A stretch of 64,000 bases of DNA from positions 1 to 64,000 of the forward strand of contig NZ_RWIR01000077.1 of NCBI RefSeq assembly GCF_009764265.1, given 5' to 3'. Every line of letters begins with the position of its first letter. Positions within the stretch are counted from its first letter, which is position 1. A program made the translations under genes and the position numbers. Below are positions 7,386 to 15,933 of the stretch, one piece after another. The DNA is from Pseudomonas sp. PB101 (lineage in GTDB: Bacteria; Pseudomonadota; Gammaproteobacteria; Pseudomonadales; Pseudomonadaceae). The notes under the pieces are model-generated. The model did not search any database, was not told the origin of the DNA, and saw only the letters and a list, made by a program, of their open reading frames with translations.

Positions 7386-8536
7386 CAGGCGAGCAACTTG
7401 ATCAGGGTCTGGTAGTAGATCTCGGTCAGCACGTCGAGATCGGCGGCCAGCACGCGTTCGTTGACCTGGTGGATGGTCGCGTTGACCGGGCCCAGCTCGA
7501 CCACTTGGGTGCCCATGGTCGCGATGAAGCGGCCATCGGAGGTGCCACCGCTGGTGGACGCCTTGGTGTCACGGCCGGTGATGTCCTTGATGCTCGCCGA
7601 CACCGCGTCGAGCAGCGCGCCCGGTTCGGTGAGGAACGGCAGGCCGGACAGCGCCCAGTCGATGTGCCAGTCCAGGCTGTGTTTTTCGAGGATGTCGGCG
7701 ACGCGCTTTTGCAGGCCTTCGACGGTCGACTCGGTGGAGAAACGGAAGTTGAACACCGCCACCAGGTCACCGGGGATCACGTTGGTCGCACCGGTGCCGG
7801 AGTTGACGTTGGAGATCTGGAAGCTGGTCGGCGGGAAGAAGTCGTTGCCGTGGTCCCAATGCTCGGCAGCCAGCTCGGCCAGTGCCGGGGCAGCGAGGTG
7901 GATCGGGTTCTTCGCCAGGTGCGGGTAAGCCACGTGGCCCTGCACACCGCGCACGGTCAGTTTGGCGCCGAGGGAGCCGCGACGGCCGTTCTTGACCACG
8001 TCACCCACCAGGGTGGTGCTCGACGGTTCGCCGACGATGCACCAGTCCAGACGCTCCTTGCGCGCGACCAGGCGTTCGACCACGGCTTTGGTGCCGTGGT
8101 GCGCCGGGCCTTCCTCGTCGCTGGTGATCAGGAAGGCGACCTTGCCTTTGTGATTCGGGTAGTCGGCGACAAAACGTTCGGAGGCGACGGTCATGGCGGC
8201 GAGGCTGCCTTTCATGTCGGCGGCGCCACGGCCGCAGAGCATGCCGTGTTCATCGATCAGCGCGTTGAACGGCTCGATCTGCCAGGCCGCCACCGGGCCG
8301 GTCGGGACCACGTCGGTGTGGCCGGCGAAGCACAGCACCGGACCGTCGTCCTGGCCGTGGGTGGCCCAGAAGTTATCCACATCCTCGATGCGCATCGGTT
8401 CCAGGGTGAAACCGGCATCGCCCAGGCGCTGCATCATCTGCTTCTGGCAATCGGCGTCGAGCGGCGTCACGGACGGACGGCGGATCAGGTCGATGGCGAG
8501 TTGGAGGGTCGGCGAAAGGTCGGCGTGGGCCGTCAT
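7385..8536 (-). CDS. dapE: Succinyl-diaminopimelate desuccinylase DapE
   Basis: A 383-residue cytoplasmic metalloenzyme of the M20 family. It hydrolyses N-succinyl-LL-diaminopimelate to LL-DAP and succinate for lysine and peptidoglycan synthesis. Zinc ligands and catalytic residues are visible: FAGHTDVVPTG (His73, Asp75), GRGAADMKG (Asp107) and TSDEEGPA (Glu141/Glu142). Length is typical. The gene overlaps rlmA by one base and is preceded by a REPIN. Two other succinylase-branch genes, dapD and dapC, lie within about 11 kb. Confidence 0.97.
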   Translation of the reverse strand: MTAHADLSPTLQLAIDLIRRPSVTPLDADCQKQMMQRLGDAGFTLEPMRIEDVDNFWATHGQDDGPVLCFAGHTDVVPTGPVAAWQIEPFNALIDEHGMLCGRGAADMKGSLAAMTVASERFVADYPNHKGKVAFLITSDEEGPAHHGTKAVVERLVARKERLDWCIVGEPSSTTLVGDVVKNGRRGSLGAKLTVRGVQGHVAYPHLAKNPIHLAAPALAELAAEHWDHGNDFFPPTSFQISNVNSGTGATNVIPGDLVAVFNFRFSTESTVEGLQKRVADILEKHSLDWHIDWALSGLPFLTEPGALLDAVSASIKDITGRDTKASTSGGTSDGRFIATMGTQVVELGPVNATIHQVNERVLAADLDVLTEIYYQTLIKLLA

Positions 8537-8560
8537 GGAAAACTCCGGAAGCTGTAAATG

Positions 8561-8660
8561 TGTAGGAGCGAGCTTGCTCGCGATGGACGTTAACGATAAC
8601 GCGTGCGATCTGGGTAACCGCGTTGCCCTTGCGTTTCTCGCGAGCAGGCTCGCTCCTACA
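8561..8660. repeat. REPIN (GTAGGAG type)
   Basis: Inverted REP arms TGTAGGAGCGAGCTTGCTCG and its complement ending CTCCTACA. The spacer contains GACGTTAACGATAACGCG, which is shared with the REPINs at 14111 and 18895. Confidence 0.9.
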
Positions 8661-8697
8661 GGTATTGGGTCTGGCCCGCAAAATGGCGGTTATCTTA

Positions 8698-8727
8698 AAG
8701 CAAAACGGCGACCATTGGCCGCCGTTT
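8698..8727 (-). terminator. Terminator of the ndvB-like gene
   Basis: On the minus strand, AAACGGCGG...CGCCGTTT with a short loop is followed by TTGCTTT. It is 18 bases beyond the stop codon at 8745. Confidence 0.7.
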
Positions 8728-8744
8728 AGTGCATCGGCAAAGAT

Positions 8745-11336
8745 TTAGACCGCTGGTGCCGTTTCAGTCTCGACCGACGGTTTCGGCAGCGACGACAGGA
8801 ACGCCATGATCAGTGCAGCCAGATACGGCAGCGACTGCACCAGCAGCATGGTGACCCAGAAGCGCATGTCGTTGCTCGGCATGCCGTTCACCAGGAATAT
8901 CCCCAGCGCCGCGCTCCACAACAGCAGCATGATGAACATCTCTTCCCGGGCTTCCGAAATCGCTACCCAGAAGCCGTGGTTGTCGGCGTTTTTCGGCGTG
9001 CGGAAGAACGGAATGCTGCTGGTGAAGAAGCCGTACAGCACCGCTTTGGCGATGGTGTGGGACAACGCCAGGCCGGCCAGCGCCGCGCAGAAGGCATCCT
9101 TCAGGTTCACTCCAACCGCACGACGGTAGAGGAAGATGATCTTGGCGACCTTGAACACGAACAACGCCAATGGCGGGATGGCGAAGATCAGCAGCGGCGG
9201 ATCGACCCGTTGCGGCACGATGATCATCGCCGCCGACCACAACAGCGCGCCGACGGTGAAGAAGATGTTCATGCCGTCCGCCACCCACGGCAGCCAGCCC
9301 GCGAGGAAGTGGTAACGCTGGCCACGGGTCAGTTCCGTGTCCTTGCCGCGCAGCAGGCTGGCGGTGTGACGCTTGATGATCTGGATCGCCCCGTAGGCCC
9401 AGCGGAAACGCTGTTTCTTGAAGTCGATGAAGGTATCGGGCATCAGGCCCTTGCCGTAGCTGGTGTGGTAATACGCGGCCGACAAACCTTTCTCGAACAC
9501 GCGCAGGCCCAGCTCGGCGTCCTCGCAGATGCACCAGTCGGCCCAGCCCAGTTCTTCGAGCACCGAGCGGCGGGTCATGGTCATGGTGCCGTGCTGGATG
9601 ATCGCATCACGGTCGTTGCGGGTGACCATGCCGATGTGGAAGAAACCCTTGTATTCCGCGTAGCAGAGCTTCTTGAAGGTACTTTCGTTCTGATCGCGGT
9701 AATCCTGCGGCGACTGCACCACGGCGATTTTCGGGTCGGCGAAGTGCGGCACCATGTGCTTGAGCCAGTTGCGGTCGACGCAGTAGTCCGAGTCGATCAC
9801 GGCAATGACTTCGGCATCCTTGGCGGTGTGCGGGATCAGGTAGTTCAGCGCACCGCCCTTGAAGCCGGCCAGCGGTGCCACGTGGAAGAACTTGAAGCGC
9901 GGGCCGAGGGTTGCGCAGTAATCGCGCACCGGTTCCCAGACCGCCGGGTCCTTGGTGTTGTTGTCGATGATCAGGACCTCGAAGTCCGGATAGTCGAGGT
10001 TGGCCAGGGCGTTGAGGGTCTGTTTGACCATCTCCGGCGGCTCGTTGTAGCAGGGCACGTGAATCGACACTTTCGGGCGGTAGTTGGAATCGCCTTCGAC
10101 CGGCAGGAATTCGCGCCGGCGCTTGTGCACCCACACCGCTTCGGCCAGTTCATGGGCTTCGGTCAGCAGCACGATAAACACCCCGAGCGCACCGAGGGCG
10201 AGCAGGAAGCCCACCGTCAGGCTGAACCAGGTGCTGTATTGCTGGCTGTAGTCGTAGCCGATCCACACCAGCACCGAACCACAGAGGAAGGCAATGAAGG
10301 TCAGGAAGGTACGGCCACGCTGGCGCAGGGCCGAGCCGTCGATCATCAGCAGGGTCAGCGACAACAGGGCCAACACCACCGAGCCAATGGCCAATACGCG
10401 CCACTGCGGAATCGCCACCACCGGGCCTTCGAAGTTGAATTTCTGCTGGCGCGCGGCGTTGAACACGCCCCAGTAGGCGCCCACGGAGCCTTCGTCGCTG
10501 GCTTTCCACGGCTGGTCAAACGCTTCGATCACGAAGTAGTTGAAGCCTTGGCGATTGAGCTTGTTGACCAGGGTTCGCAGGTAGATCGCCTGGTCCGCTG
10601 GCGACGCATCGGCGCCGCCGCGCATGCGGCCGTTGCTCGGCCAGCCCACTTCGGACAGCAGCAGCGGCTTTTTCGGGAACAGTTTTTTCAGGTCGCGGGC
10701 GCGGTCGAGGACGAACTGACCGGCCTTGTCCATCGGGATGAATTCCCAATAGGGCAAGACGTGCGCGGCGATCAGGTCGACGTGCTTGGCCAGTTCCGGG
10801 TGTTCTTCCCAGACGTGCCACTGCTCGGACGTGGTCACCGGCACTTTCACGGCTGCACGGACTCGGTCGAGCATCACGCTCAGTTCGGCGGCGGTAATTT
10901 CCTTGCGGTAAATCGCTTCGTTGCCCACCACCACTCGAACCACGCTACGCGAGGAATTGGCGATTTCGATGGCGCGGGTGATTTCCCGTTCGTTGCGTTC
11001 CTGGTCCGGGCTGATCCAGATCCCCAGGGTCACGCGCAAGCCGAACTCTTCGGCGAGTTTCGGGATGTCCTGCAGGGTGCCGTCGACCGAGTAGATGCGG
11101 ATGTTGTCCGTCAGCTTGCTCATGATCTCCAGGTCGCGACGCATTTGATCGTCGGTCGGGAACTGGTCCTTCTGCGGGAACTGGCCCTGCTGGAATGGCG
11201 AATACGAGAAGCCGGAAATCTGTTCAGGCCAGTTGGGGGCGGTGACCGGGCGGTTTATCAGCGCCCAGAAGCCGGTAAACAAGGCCGCGATGGCGAGCAC
11301 CACGACCAGGTTGAGTCCAAATTTACGCGATGACAT
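8745..11336 (-). CDS. ndvB: NdvB-like beta-glucan synthase: GH17 domain fused to GT2
   Basis: An 863-residue membrane protein. A signal-anchor (residues 9-27) leads to a periplasmic GH17 (glucan transglycosylase/hydrolase) domain of about residues 40-300. Both catalytic Glu residues are present: VVGNEAIY (Glu140) and LSEVGWPS (Glu229). Two or three membrane helices (316-392) precede a cytoplasmic GT2 synthase with DSD (515-517), CED (604-606) and QRFRW (642-646), then C-terminal helices. This matches the Pseudomonas NdvB type implicated in cyclic beta-(1,3)-glucan and biofilm drug tolerance. The start at 11336 is chosen because the signal-anchor begins there; an upstream extension to 11468 looks non-coding. 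The polymer made here is not shown by the sequence. Confidence 0.85.
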   Translation of the reverse strand: MSSRKFGLNLVVVLAIAALFTGFWALINRPVTAPNWPEQISGFSYSPFQQGQFPQKDQFPTDDQMRRDLEIMSKLTDNIRIYSVDGTLQDIPKLAEEFGLRVTLGIWISPDQERNEREITRAIEIANSSRSVVRVVVGNEAIYRKEITAAELSVMLDRVRAAVKVPVTTSEQWHVWEEHPELAKHVDLIAAHVLPYWEFIPMDKAGQFVLDRARDLKKLFPKKPLLLSEVGWPSNGRMRGGADASPADQAIYLRTLVNKLNRQGFNYFVIEAFDQPWKASDEGSVGAYWGVFNAARQQKFNFEGPVVAIPQWRVLAIGSVVLALLSLTLLMIDGSALRQRGRTFLTFIAFLCGSVLVWIGYDYSQQYSTWFSLTVGFLLALGALGVFIVLLTEAHELAEAVWVHKRRREFLPVEGDSNYRPKVSIHVPCYNEPPEMVKQTLNALANLDYPDFEVLIIDNNTKDPAVWEPVRDYCATLGPRFKFFHVAPLAGFKGGALNYLIPHTAKDAEVIAVIDSDYCVDRNWLKHMVPHFADPKIAVVQSPQDYRDQNESTFKKLCYAEYKGFFHIGMVTRNDRDAIIQHGTMTMTRRSVLEELGWADWCICEDAELGLRVFEKGLSAAYYHTSYGKGLMPDTFIDFKKQRFRWAYGAIQIIKRHTASLLRGKDTELTRGQRYHFLAGWLPWVADGMNIFFTVGALLWSAAMIIVPQRVDPPLLIFAIPPLALFVFKVAKIIFLYRRAVGVNLKDAFCAALAGLALSHTIAKAVLYGFFTSSIPFFRTPKNADNHGFWVAISEAREEMFIMLLLWSAALGIFLVNGMPSNDMRFWVTMLLVQSLPYLAALIMAFLSSLPKPSVETETAPAV

Positions 11337-11552
11337 AGTTATTTCGGGTTCCAAAGACTGTGGAACGAAGGAACGGTCGGACCGCCAAGGGGCGCGAATC
11401 CTACACTGGGCATTCTCTGAACGTACAGCGGACAGGGAATTACTCGACATTGGGCAATTCGCTTTCACATAAGTTCTTACACTTACCGTTTGAAGCCTAA
11501 AATTTAGTGCTGCGAAGCCCTATACTGCGCGCCGGTTTTTGAGGTGATGGTC

Positions 11553-12365
11553 ATGAGTACAGAAGATCCGCGGTTTGCAGGCATCGCCCGTTTGTATGGC
11601 ATCGAGGGCCTTGAGCGCCTGCGCGCGGCCCATGTGGCGATCGTCGGCGTCGGCGGCGTCGGTTCCTGGGCGGCGGAAGCCATGTCCCGTTGTGGCGTGG
11701 GCGAGATTTCGCTGTTCGACCTGGACGATGTCTGCGTCAGCAACGCCAACCGCCAGTTGCACGCGCTCGACAGCACCGTCGGCAAACCCAAGGTCGAGGT
11801 GATGGCCGAGCGTCTGCGCGGGATCAACCCGGACTGCACGGTGCACGCGGTGCCGGACTTCGTCACCCGCGACACCATGGCCGAGTACATCACGCCGAAC
11901 ATCGACTGCGTGATCGACTGCATCGACAGCGTCAACGCCAAGGCTGCGCTGATCGCCTGGTGCAAGCGCCGCAAGATCCAGATCATCACCACCGGCGGCG
12001 CGGGCGGGCAGATCGACCCGACGTTGATCCAGGTCTGCGATCTCAATCGTACGTTCAATGATCCGTTGGCTTCGAAAGTGCGTTCCACACTGCGCCGCGA
12101 CTACGGCTTCTCCCGCACCGTGACCCGTCATTACAGCGTGCCGTGTGTGTTTTCCACCGAGCAGCTGCGTTACCCGAAACCGGATGGCAGCATTTGCCTG
12201 CAGAAGAGTTTTGTCGGTGATGGCGTGAAGCTCGACTGCGCCGGCGGGTTTGGCGCGGTGATGATGGTGACGGCGACGTTCGGCATGGTCGCGGCGACCA
12301 AGGCTGTGGACAAAATCGTGGCGGGTGTGCGGCGGCCGGCGGAACGGGTCAAGCCCGTGGCTTGA
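11553..12365 (+). CDS. tcdA: tRNA threonylcarbamoyladenosine dehydratase TcdA (CsdL)
   Basis: A 270-residue E1/ThiF-fold ATPase that converts t6A37 in tRNA to cyclic ct6A. The nucleotide-binding loop is GVGGVGS (32-38), followed by FDLDDVCVSNANRQ, typical of ThiF/MoeB enzymes. The hydrophobic C-terminal segment (GAVMMVTATFGMVAATKAV) is also normal for TcdA. GAGGTGA supports the ATG at 11553; GTG 11544 and ATG 11547 are possible alternatives. It converges on csdE-csdA, whose products deliver sulfur for this reaction in E. coli. Confidence 0.93.
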   Translation: MSTEDPRFAGIARLYGIEGLERLRAAHVAIVGVGGVGSWAAEAMSRCGVGEISLFDLDDVCVSNANRQLHALDSTVGKPKVEVMAERLRGINPDCTVHAVPDFVTRDTMAEYITPNIDCVIDCIDSVNAKAALIAWCKRRKIQIITTGGAGGQIDPTLIQVCDLNRTFNDPLASKVRSTLRRDYGFSRTVTRHYSVPCVFSTEQLRYPKPDGSICLQKSFVGDGVKLDCAGGFGAVMMVTATFGMVAATKAVDKIVAGVRRPAERVKPVA

Positions 12366-12375
12366 AACACACGCA

Positions 12376-12455
12376 CTGTAGGAGCTGGCTTGCCAGCGAT
12401 GGCGGTGTCTCAGACAGACCGCATCGCCTGGATCGCCAGCAAGCCGGCTCCTACA
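12376..12455. repeat. REPIN with TGGC/GCCA inner stem
   Basis: CTGTAGGAGCTGGCTTGCCA at 12376 pairs with the imperfect complement ending CCGGCTCCTACA. It sits between the convergent tcdA and csdE genes. Confidence 0.85.
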
Positions 12456-12479
12456 TGGACATTTCACGCATCCATAAAG

Positions 12480-12884
12480 TCAGGCAGCCAACTCGCGCAT
12501 GCGTTGCAATACGGCATTCAAGCCATTACTGCGAGACTCGGACAGCTGCCGGCCCAACCCCAACTGATTGAACCAGTCCGGCAAATCCACCTGCTGCAAC
12601 TCAACCGCCGACAACCCGTTGACCCGCGCCAGCAGCAACGCCACCAACCCGCGAATCAACCGTGCGTCGCTGTTGGCGCTGAATTGCCAATGGCCATCGC
12701 GCAACTCACCCACCAGCCACACCTGGCTTTCACAGCCGTGGACCCGGTTGGCGTCGCACATTTGCGCGTCGCTCAATGCCGGCAGGCGCTCGCCCCATTG
12801 CATCAGCAGGCGTGCGCGTTGTTCCCAGCCGGCGGCTTTCTGAAAGGTCTCGAGCGCCGTGACGGCATCGGCAGGCAGATTCAT
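12480..12884 (-). CDS. csdE: Cysteine desulfurase sulfur acceptor CsdE (SufE family)
   Basis: A 134-residue SufE-fold protein that accepts persulfide sulfur from its desulfurase partner. The reactive Cys is Cys51 in NRVHGCESQVWLVG, the expected SufE/CsdE motif. The gene overlaps the end of the desulfurase gene by four bases (ATGA), so the pair is translationally coupled. Pairing with a CsdA-type desulfurase and nearby tcdA favours CsdE over SufE, and no sufBCD genes are present here. Confidence 0.88.
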   Translation of the reverse strand: MNLPADAVTALETFQKAAGWEQRARLLMQWGERLPALSDAQMCDANRVHGCESQVWLVGELRDGHWQFSANSDARLIRGLVALLLARVNGLSAVELQQVDLPDWFNQLGLGRQLSESRSNGLNAVLQRMRELAA

Positions 12885-14086
12885 CGCAATAGCTCCAGCG
12901 CCTGATCCAGGGCTTCAAAGAACCGTTCCAGGTCTTCGGAATCGTTGTACAGCGCCAACGACACCCGAATCGCTCCGGCCAGTTCGAAGCGTTTGAGCAG
13001 CGGCATGGCGCAGTGATGGCCGGCACGCACCGCGATCCCTTGTTCGGTCAGCAAATGCGCCAGGTCGGAGTTATGCACACCCTCGACGGTGAAACTGGCC
13101 AGTGCCACCTGGGGCTTGCCCAACAGGCGAATGCCATTGCGCGCTTCAAGGCCCTTGAGCAGACAGGCATGCAGCGCCGCTTCATGGGCGGACACGGCCG
13201 CCTGATCGAGCCCTGAGAGATAGTCCAGGGTCGCTCCCAGGCCAATCACACTGGCAATCGGTGGCGTTCCGGCCTCGAAACCCAGCGGTGCCGGGCGAAA
13301 GCGGGCGTTGTGATAATTGGCGTCCAGCACCATCTCACCGCCGAACTGCCAGGGCCGCAGCTGTTGCAGCGCCTCTTGACGTCCGAACAGCACGCCCAGG
13401 CCATCGGGACCGTAGAGCTTGTGGCTGGAGAACACATAAAAATCGCAGCCCAGCGCCTGCACGTCGTGGCGGCCATGGACCACGCCCTGGGCGCCGTCGA
13501 TCACGGTCAGGGCATTGTGTGCCTTGGCCTGTGCCAGCAATTGCGGCAGCGGTTGCCACGCGCCAATCACGTTGGACAACTGGCTGACGGCCAACAGGCG
13601 CGTGCGTGGACCGATCAAACCGGCGGCGGCTTCAAGGTCGATCACGCCGTCGGCATCCAGCGGCAGGATCACCAGCTTCAGGTCACGACGGTGCGCCAGT
13701 TGCTGCCACGGCAGCAGGTTGGCGTGATGCTCCAGGGCGCTGATGACGATCTCGTCGCCCGGATTGAAAAGAGGTTCCAGGCCGTAGGCCAGGAGATTCA
13801 GCGCGGACGTCGCGCCGTGGGTAAAGATGATCTGCCCGCAATCACCGGTATTGAGCCATTGCGCGACTTTGCGGCGGCTGTCCTCGAAGGCCTGGGTGGC
13901 GTGGGCGCCGGGCAAATGCTGCGCCCGATGCACGTTGGCCGCGCCGTTGGCGTAGTAATGCGTCAGGGCATCCAGCAGGGCTTGGGGTTTTTGCGTGGTG
14001 GCGGCGTTGTCCAGATAGGTCTGGCCTTGCCGTTGCAGGGCGGCGATGGCCGGGAAATCGGCGCGCCAGGGGGAGAGCATCATCAT
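12881..14086 (-). CDS. csdA: Cysteine desulfurase CsdA (SufS-type)
   Basis: A 401-residue PLP enzyme of the group II (SufS/CsdA) desulfurases. It removes sulfur from cysteine as an enzyme persulfide for transfer to CsdE. PLP-binding Lys223 is in FSSHKLYGPDGLG, and the catalytic Cys is in the short-loop motif RAGHHCAMPLL near residue 358. Three consecutive ATGs (14086, 14083, 14080) make the exact start uncertain, and the ribosome site is weak. A frame extending to 14152 reads through a REPIN arm and is not believed. It is operonic with csdE. Confidence 0.92.
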   Translation of the reverse strand: MMMLSPWRADFPAIAALQRQGQTYLDNAATTQKPQALLDALTHYYANGAANVHRAQHLPGAHATQAFEDSRRKVAQWLNTGDCGQIIFTHGATSALNLLAYGLEPLFNPGDEIVISALEHHANLLPWQQLAHRRDLKLVILPLDADGVIDLEAAAGLIGPRTRLLAVSQLSNVIGAWQPLPQLLAQAKAHNALTVIDGAQGVVHGRHDVQALGCDFYVFSSHKLYGPDGLGVLFGRQEALQQLRPWQFGGEMVLDANYHNARFRPAPLGFEAGTPPIASVIGLGATLDYLSGLDQAAVSAHEAALHACLLKGLEARNGIRLLGKPQVALASFTVEGVHNSDLAHLLTEQGIAVRAGHHCAMPLLKRFELAGAIRVSLALYNDSEDLERFFEALDQALELLR

Positions 14087-14110
14087 GGTGTTCGCCTGTA
14101 CACCTGCCCC

Positions 14111-14212
14111 CTGTAGGAGCGAGCTTGCTCGCGATGGACGTATGGACGACACGGGCTGTCTGATGCCGCGCGTTATCGTTGACGTCCATCGCGAGCAAGC
14201 TCGCTCCTACAG
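14111..14212. repeat. REPIN (GTAGGAG type)
   Basis: Arms CTGTAGGAGCGAGCTTGCTC and the complement ending GCTCCTACAG. The spacer carries CGCGTTATCGTTGACGTCC, the reverse complement of the spacer core in the 8561 REPIN. Confidence 0.9.
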
Positions 14213-14233
14213 GGGTGCGGGTGGTCGTGTGGC

Positions 14234-15268
14234 TTAGTTGTGAGCGTGCAGCGCTTCGTTCAACTCGATGGCCGATTTGTGGGTTTTGCATTCCACGGCA
14301 CCGGTTTCCGAGTTGCGACGGAACAGCAGGTCCGGCTGACCGGCCAGTTCACGGGCCTTGACCACTTTGACCAGTTGGTTGTTTTCGTCCAGCAGGGCAA
14401 CCTTGGTGCCGGCGGTCACGTACAGGCCCGACTCGACGGTGTTGCGGTCGCCCAACGGAATGCCGATACCGGCATTGGCGCCGATCAGGCAGCCTTCACC
14501 GACCTTGATCACGATGTTGCCGCCGCCCGACAGGGTGCCCATGGTCGAGCAGCCGCCGCCCAGGTCAGAACCCTTGCCGACGAATACACCGGCGGATACG
14601 CGGCCTTCGATCATGCCCGGGCCTTCGGTGCCGGCGTTGAAGTTGATGAAGCCTTCGTGCATCACGGTGGTGCCTTCGCCCACGTAGGCGCCCAGGCGCA
14701 GACGCGCGGCGTCAGCGATACGCACGCCGGCCGGAACCACGTAGTCGGTCATTTTCGGGAATTTGTCCACCGAGAACACTTCCAGCAGTTCGCCGCGCAG
14801 ACGGGCCTCGAGTTGCAGCTCGGCCAGTTCGCTCAGGTCGACCGCGCCCTGGCTGGTCCAGGCTACGTTCGGCAGCAGCGGGAAGATCCCGGCCAGGTTC
14901 AGGCCGTGTGGCTTGACCAGGCGATGGCTCAGCAGATGCAGCTTGAGGTAGGCCTCGGGAGTGGACGACAGTTGGGCATCTTCGGCCAGCAGGGTGGCGA
15001 CCAGCGGCTTGTGGCTCTCGGCCAGGCGGGTCAGCAGGGCGGCCTGGGCAGCGTCGACGGCTTTGAGTGCTTCTGCCAGTTGCGAGGCCTGGGCGGTGCT
15101 GAATGCGATGGCCTGATTGCCTTCGCTGTAACCCAGGATCGGGGCGATAGCGGCGACGATTTCAGCCGATGGATTGAGCAGCGGGGCGGCGTAGAACACT
15201 TCCAGCCAAGCGCCTTGACGGTTTTGAGTGCCGACACCGAAGGCCAGGCTGAACAGGGTAGTGGACAT
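14234..15268 (-). CDS. dapD: Tetrahydrodipicolinate N-succinyltransferase DapD
   Basis: A 344-residue cytoplasmic acyltransferase that transfers succinyl from succinyl-CoA to tetrahydrodipicolinate in DAP/lysine synthesis. The central part (about 170-300) carries left-handed beta-helix hexapeptide repeats (GAYVGEGTTVMHEGFINFNA and GSDLGGGCSTMGTLSGGGN). The length fits the long DapD form of Pseudomonas rather than the 274-residue E. coli form. It lies 32 bases downstream of the ArsC-like reductase gene (15301-15663), same strand, so the two probably form one transcript. Confidence 0.95.
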   Translation of the reverse strand: MSTTLFSLAFGVGTQNRQGAWLEVFYAAPLLNPSAEIVAAIAPILGYSEGNQAIAFSTAQASQLAEALKAVDAAQAALLTRLAESHKPLVATLLAEDAQLSSTPEAYLKLHLLSHRLVKPHGLNLAGIFPLLPNVAWTSQGAVDLSELAELQLEARLRGELLEVFSVDKFPKMTDYVVPAGVRIADAARLRLGAYVGEGTTVMHEGFINFNAGTEGPGMIEGRVSAGVFVGKGSDLGGGCSTMGTLSGGGNIVIKVGEGCLIGANAGIGIPLGDRNTVESGLYVTAGTKVALLDENNQLVKVVKARELAGQPDLLFRRNSETGAVECKTHKSAIELNEALHAHN

Positions 15269-15300
15269 GTGTATACCTCTAACAAAATTGAACGGGCTGC

Positions 15301-15663
15301 TTACTTGAGCGCGGCCGCGTAGATGTCTGGCTTGAAGCCAATCAGGGTTCGGTCACCGAGATCGAGCACCGGGCGCTTGATCATCGAGGGTTGTGCGAGC
15401 ATCAGTTCGATGGCTTTCGTCTGGTCGAGATCGGCTTTGCGTTCGTCGTCGAGCTTGCGAAAGGTCGTGCCTGCACGGTTCAACACCACTTCCCAGCCGT
15501 GCTCGTTGCACCATTGGGTCAGGTGTTCGCGGTCGATACCGACCGCCTTGTAATCATGAAAGTCATAGCTGACAGCGTGTTCATCGAGCCAGGTGCGCGC
15601 CTTTTTCATGGTGTCGCAGGCTTTGATGCCGAAAAGGTGCAACGTTTTGCTTGAAACGGTCAA
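15301..15663 (-). CDS. ArsC-family reductase (YffB/Spx-like)
   Basis: A 120-residue thioredoxin-fold protein of the ArsC/Spx/YffB family. The single conserved Cys lies in FGIKACDTMKKARTWL (residues 11-26), followed by YDFHDYKAVGID and the C-terminal KRPVLDLGDRTLIGF, where the Arg matches the family. YffB-type members are glutathione-dependent thiol reductases of unclear substrate. Arsenate reduction is not implied, and no ars genes are nearby. It sits immediately upstream of dapD, an arrangement I recall from other Pseudomonas. Confidence 0.88.
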   Translation of the reverse strand: MTVSSKTLHLFGIKACDTMKKARTWLDEHAVSYDFHDYKAVGIDREHLTQWCNEHGWEVVLNRAGTTFRKLDDERKADLDQTKAIELMLAQPSMIKRPVLDLGDRTLIGFKPDIYAAALK

Positions 15664-15739
15664 GGAATTGCCCCCTTTGCAGGTGCCGTAAATAAAAGGT
15701 GACGGATTATGCCATGGCCTTTCAGTTAAAACGCAAAAC

Positions 15740-15830
15740 CTGTGGGAGCGAGCTTGCTCGCGATGAGGGCATGACAGTCGAAATCAATGTTGACTGACCT
15801 GACGCCATCGCGAGCAAGCTCGCTCCCACA
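15740..15830. repeat. REPIN (GTGGGAG type)
   Basis: Arms CTGTGGGAGCGAGCTTGCTC and the complement ending CGCTCCCACA. The spacer contains CAATGTTGACTG, related to the spacers at 6013 and 42223. It lies between the divergent ArsC-like gene and the antiporter gene. Confidence 0.9.
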
Positions 15831-15933
15831 TGGATTGGCGCGTTCCGGGTGCGACATAGGTGCAAGGGCTACCCGTAGTCTAAGCGGCTAATATGGCACT
15901 TCAATGCTGCCGATTGTCTGGGAACCACGCTTT

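Noticed and set aside
15301..15663. Arsenate reductase function for the ArsC-like protein.
   Set aside because: No ars operon nearby; sequence and position fit YffB/Spx-like thiol reductases of unknown substrate.
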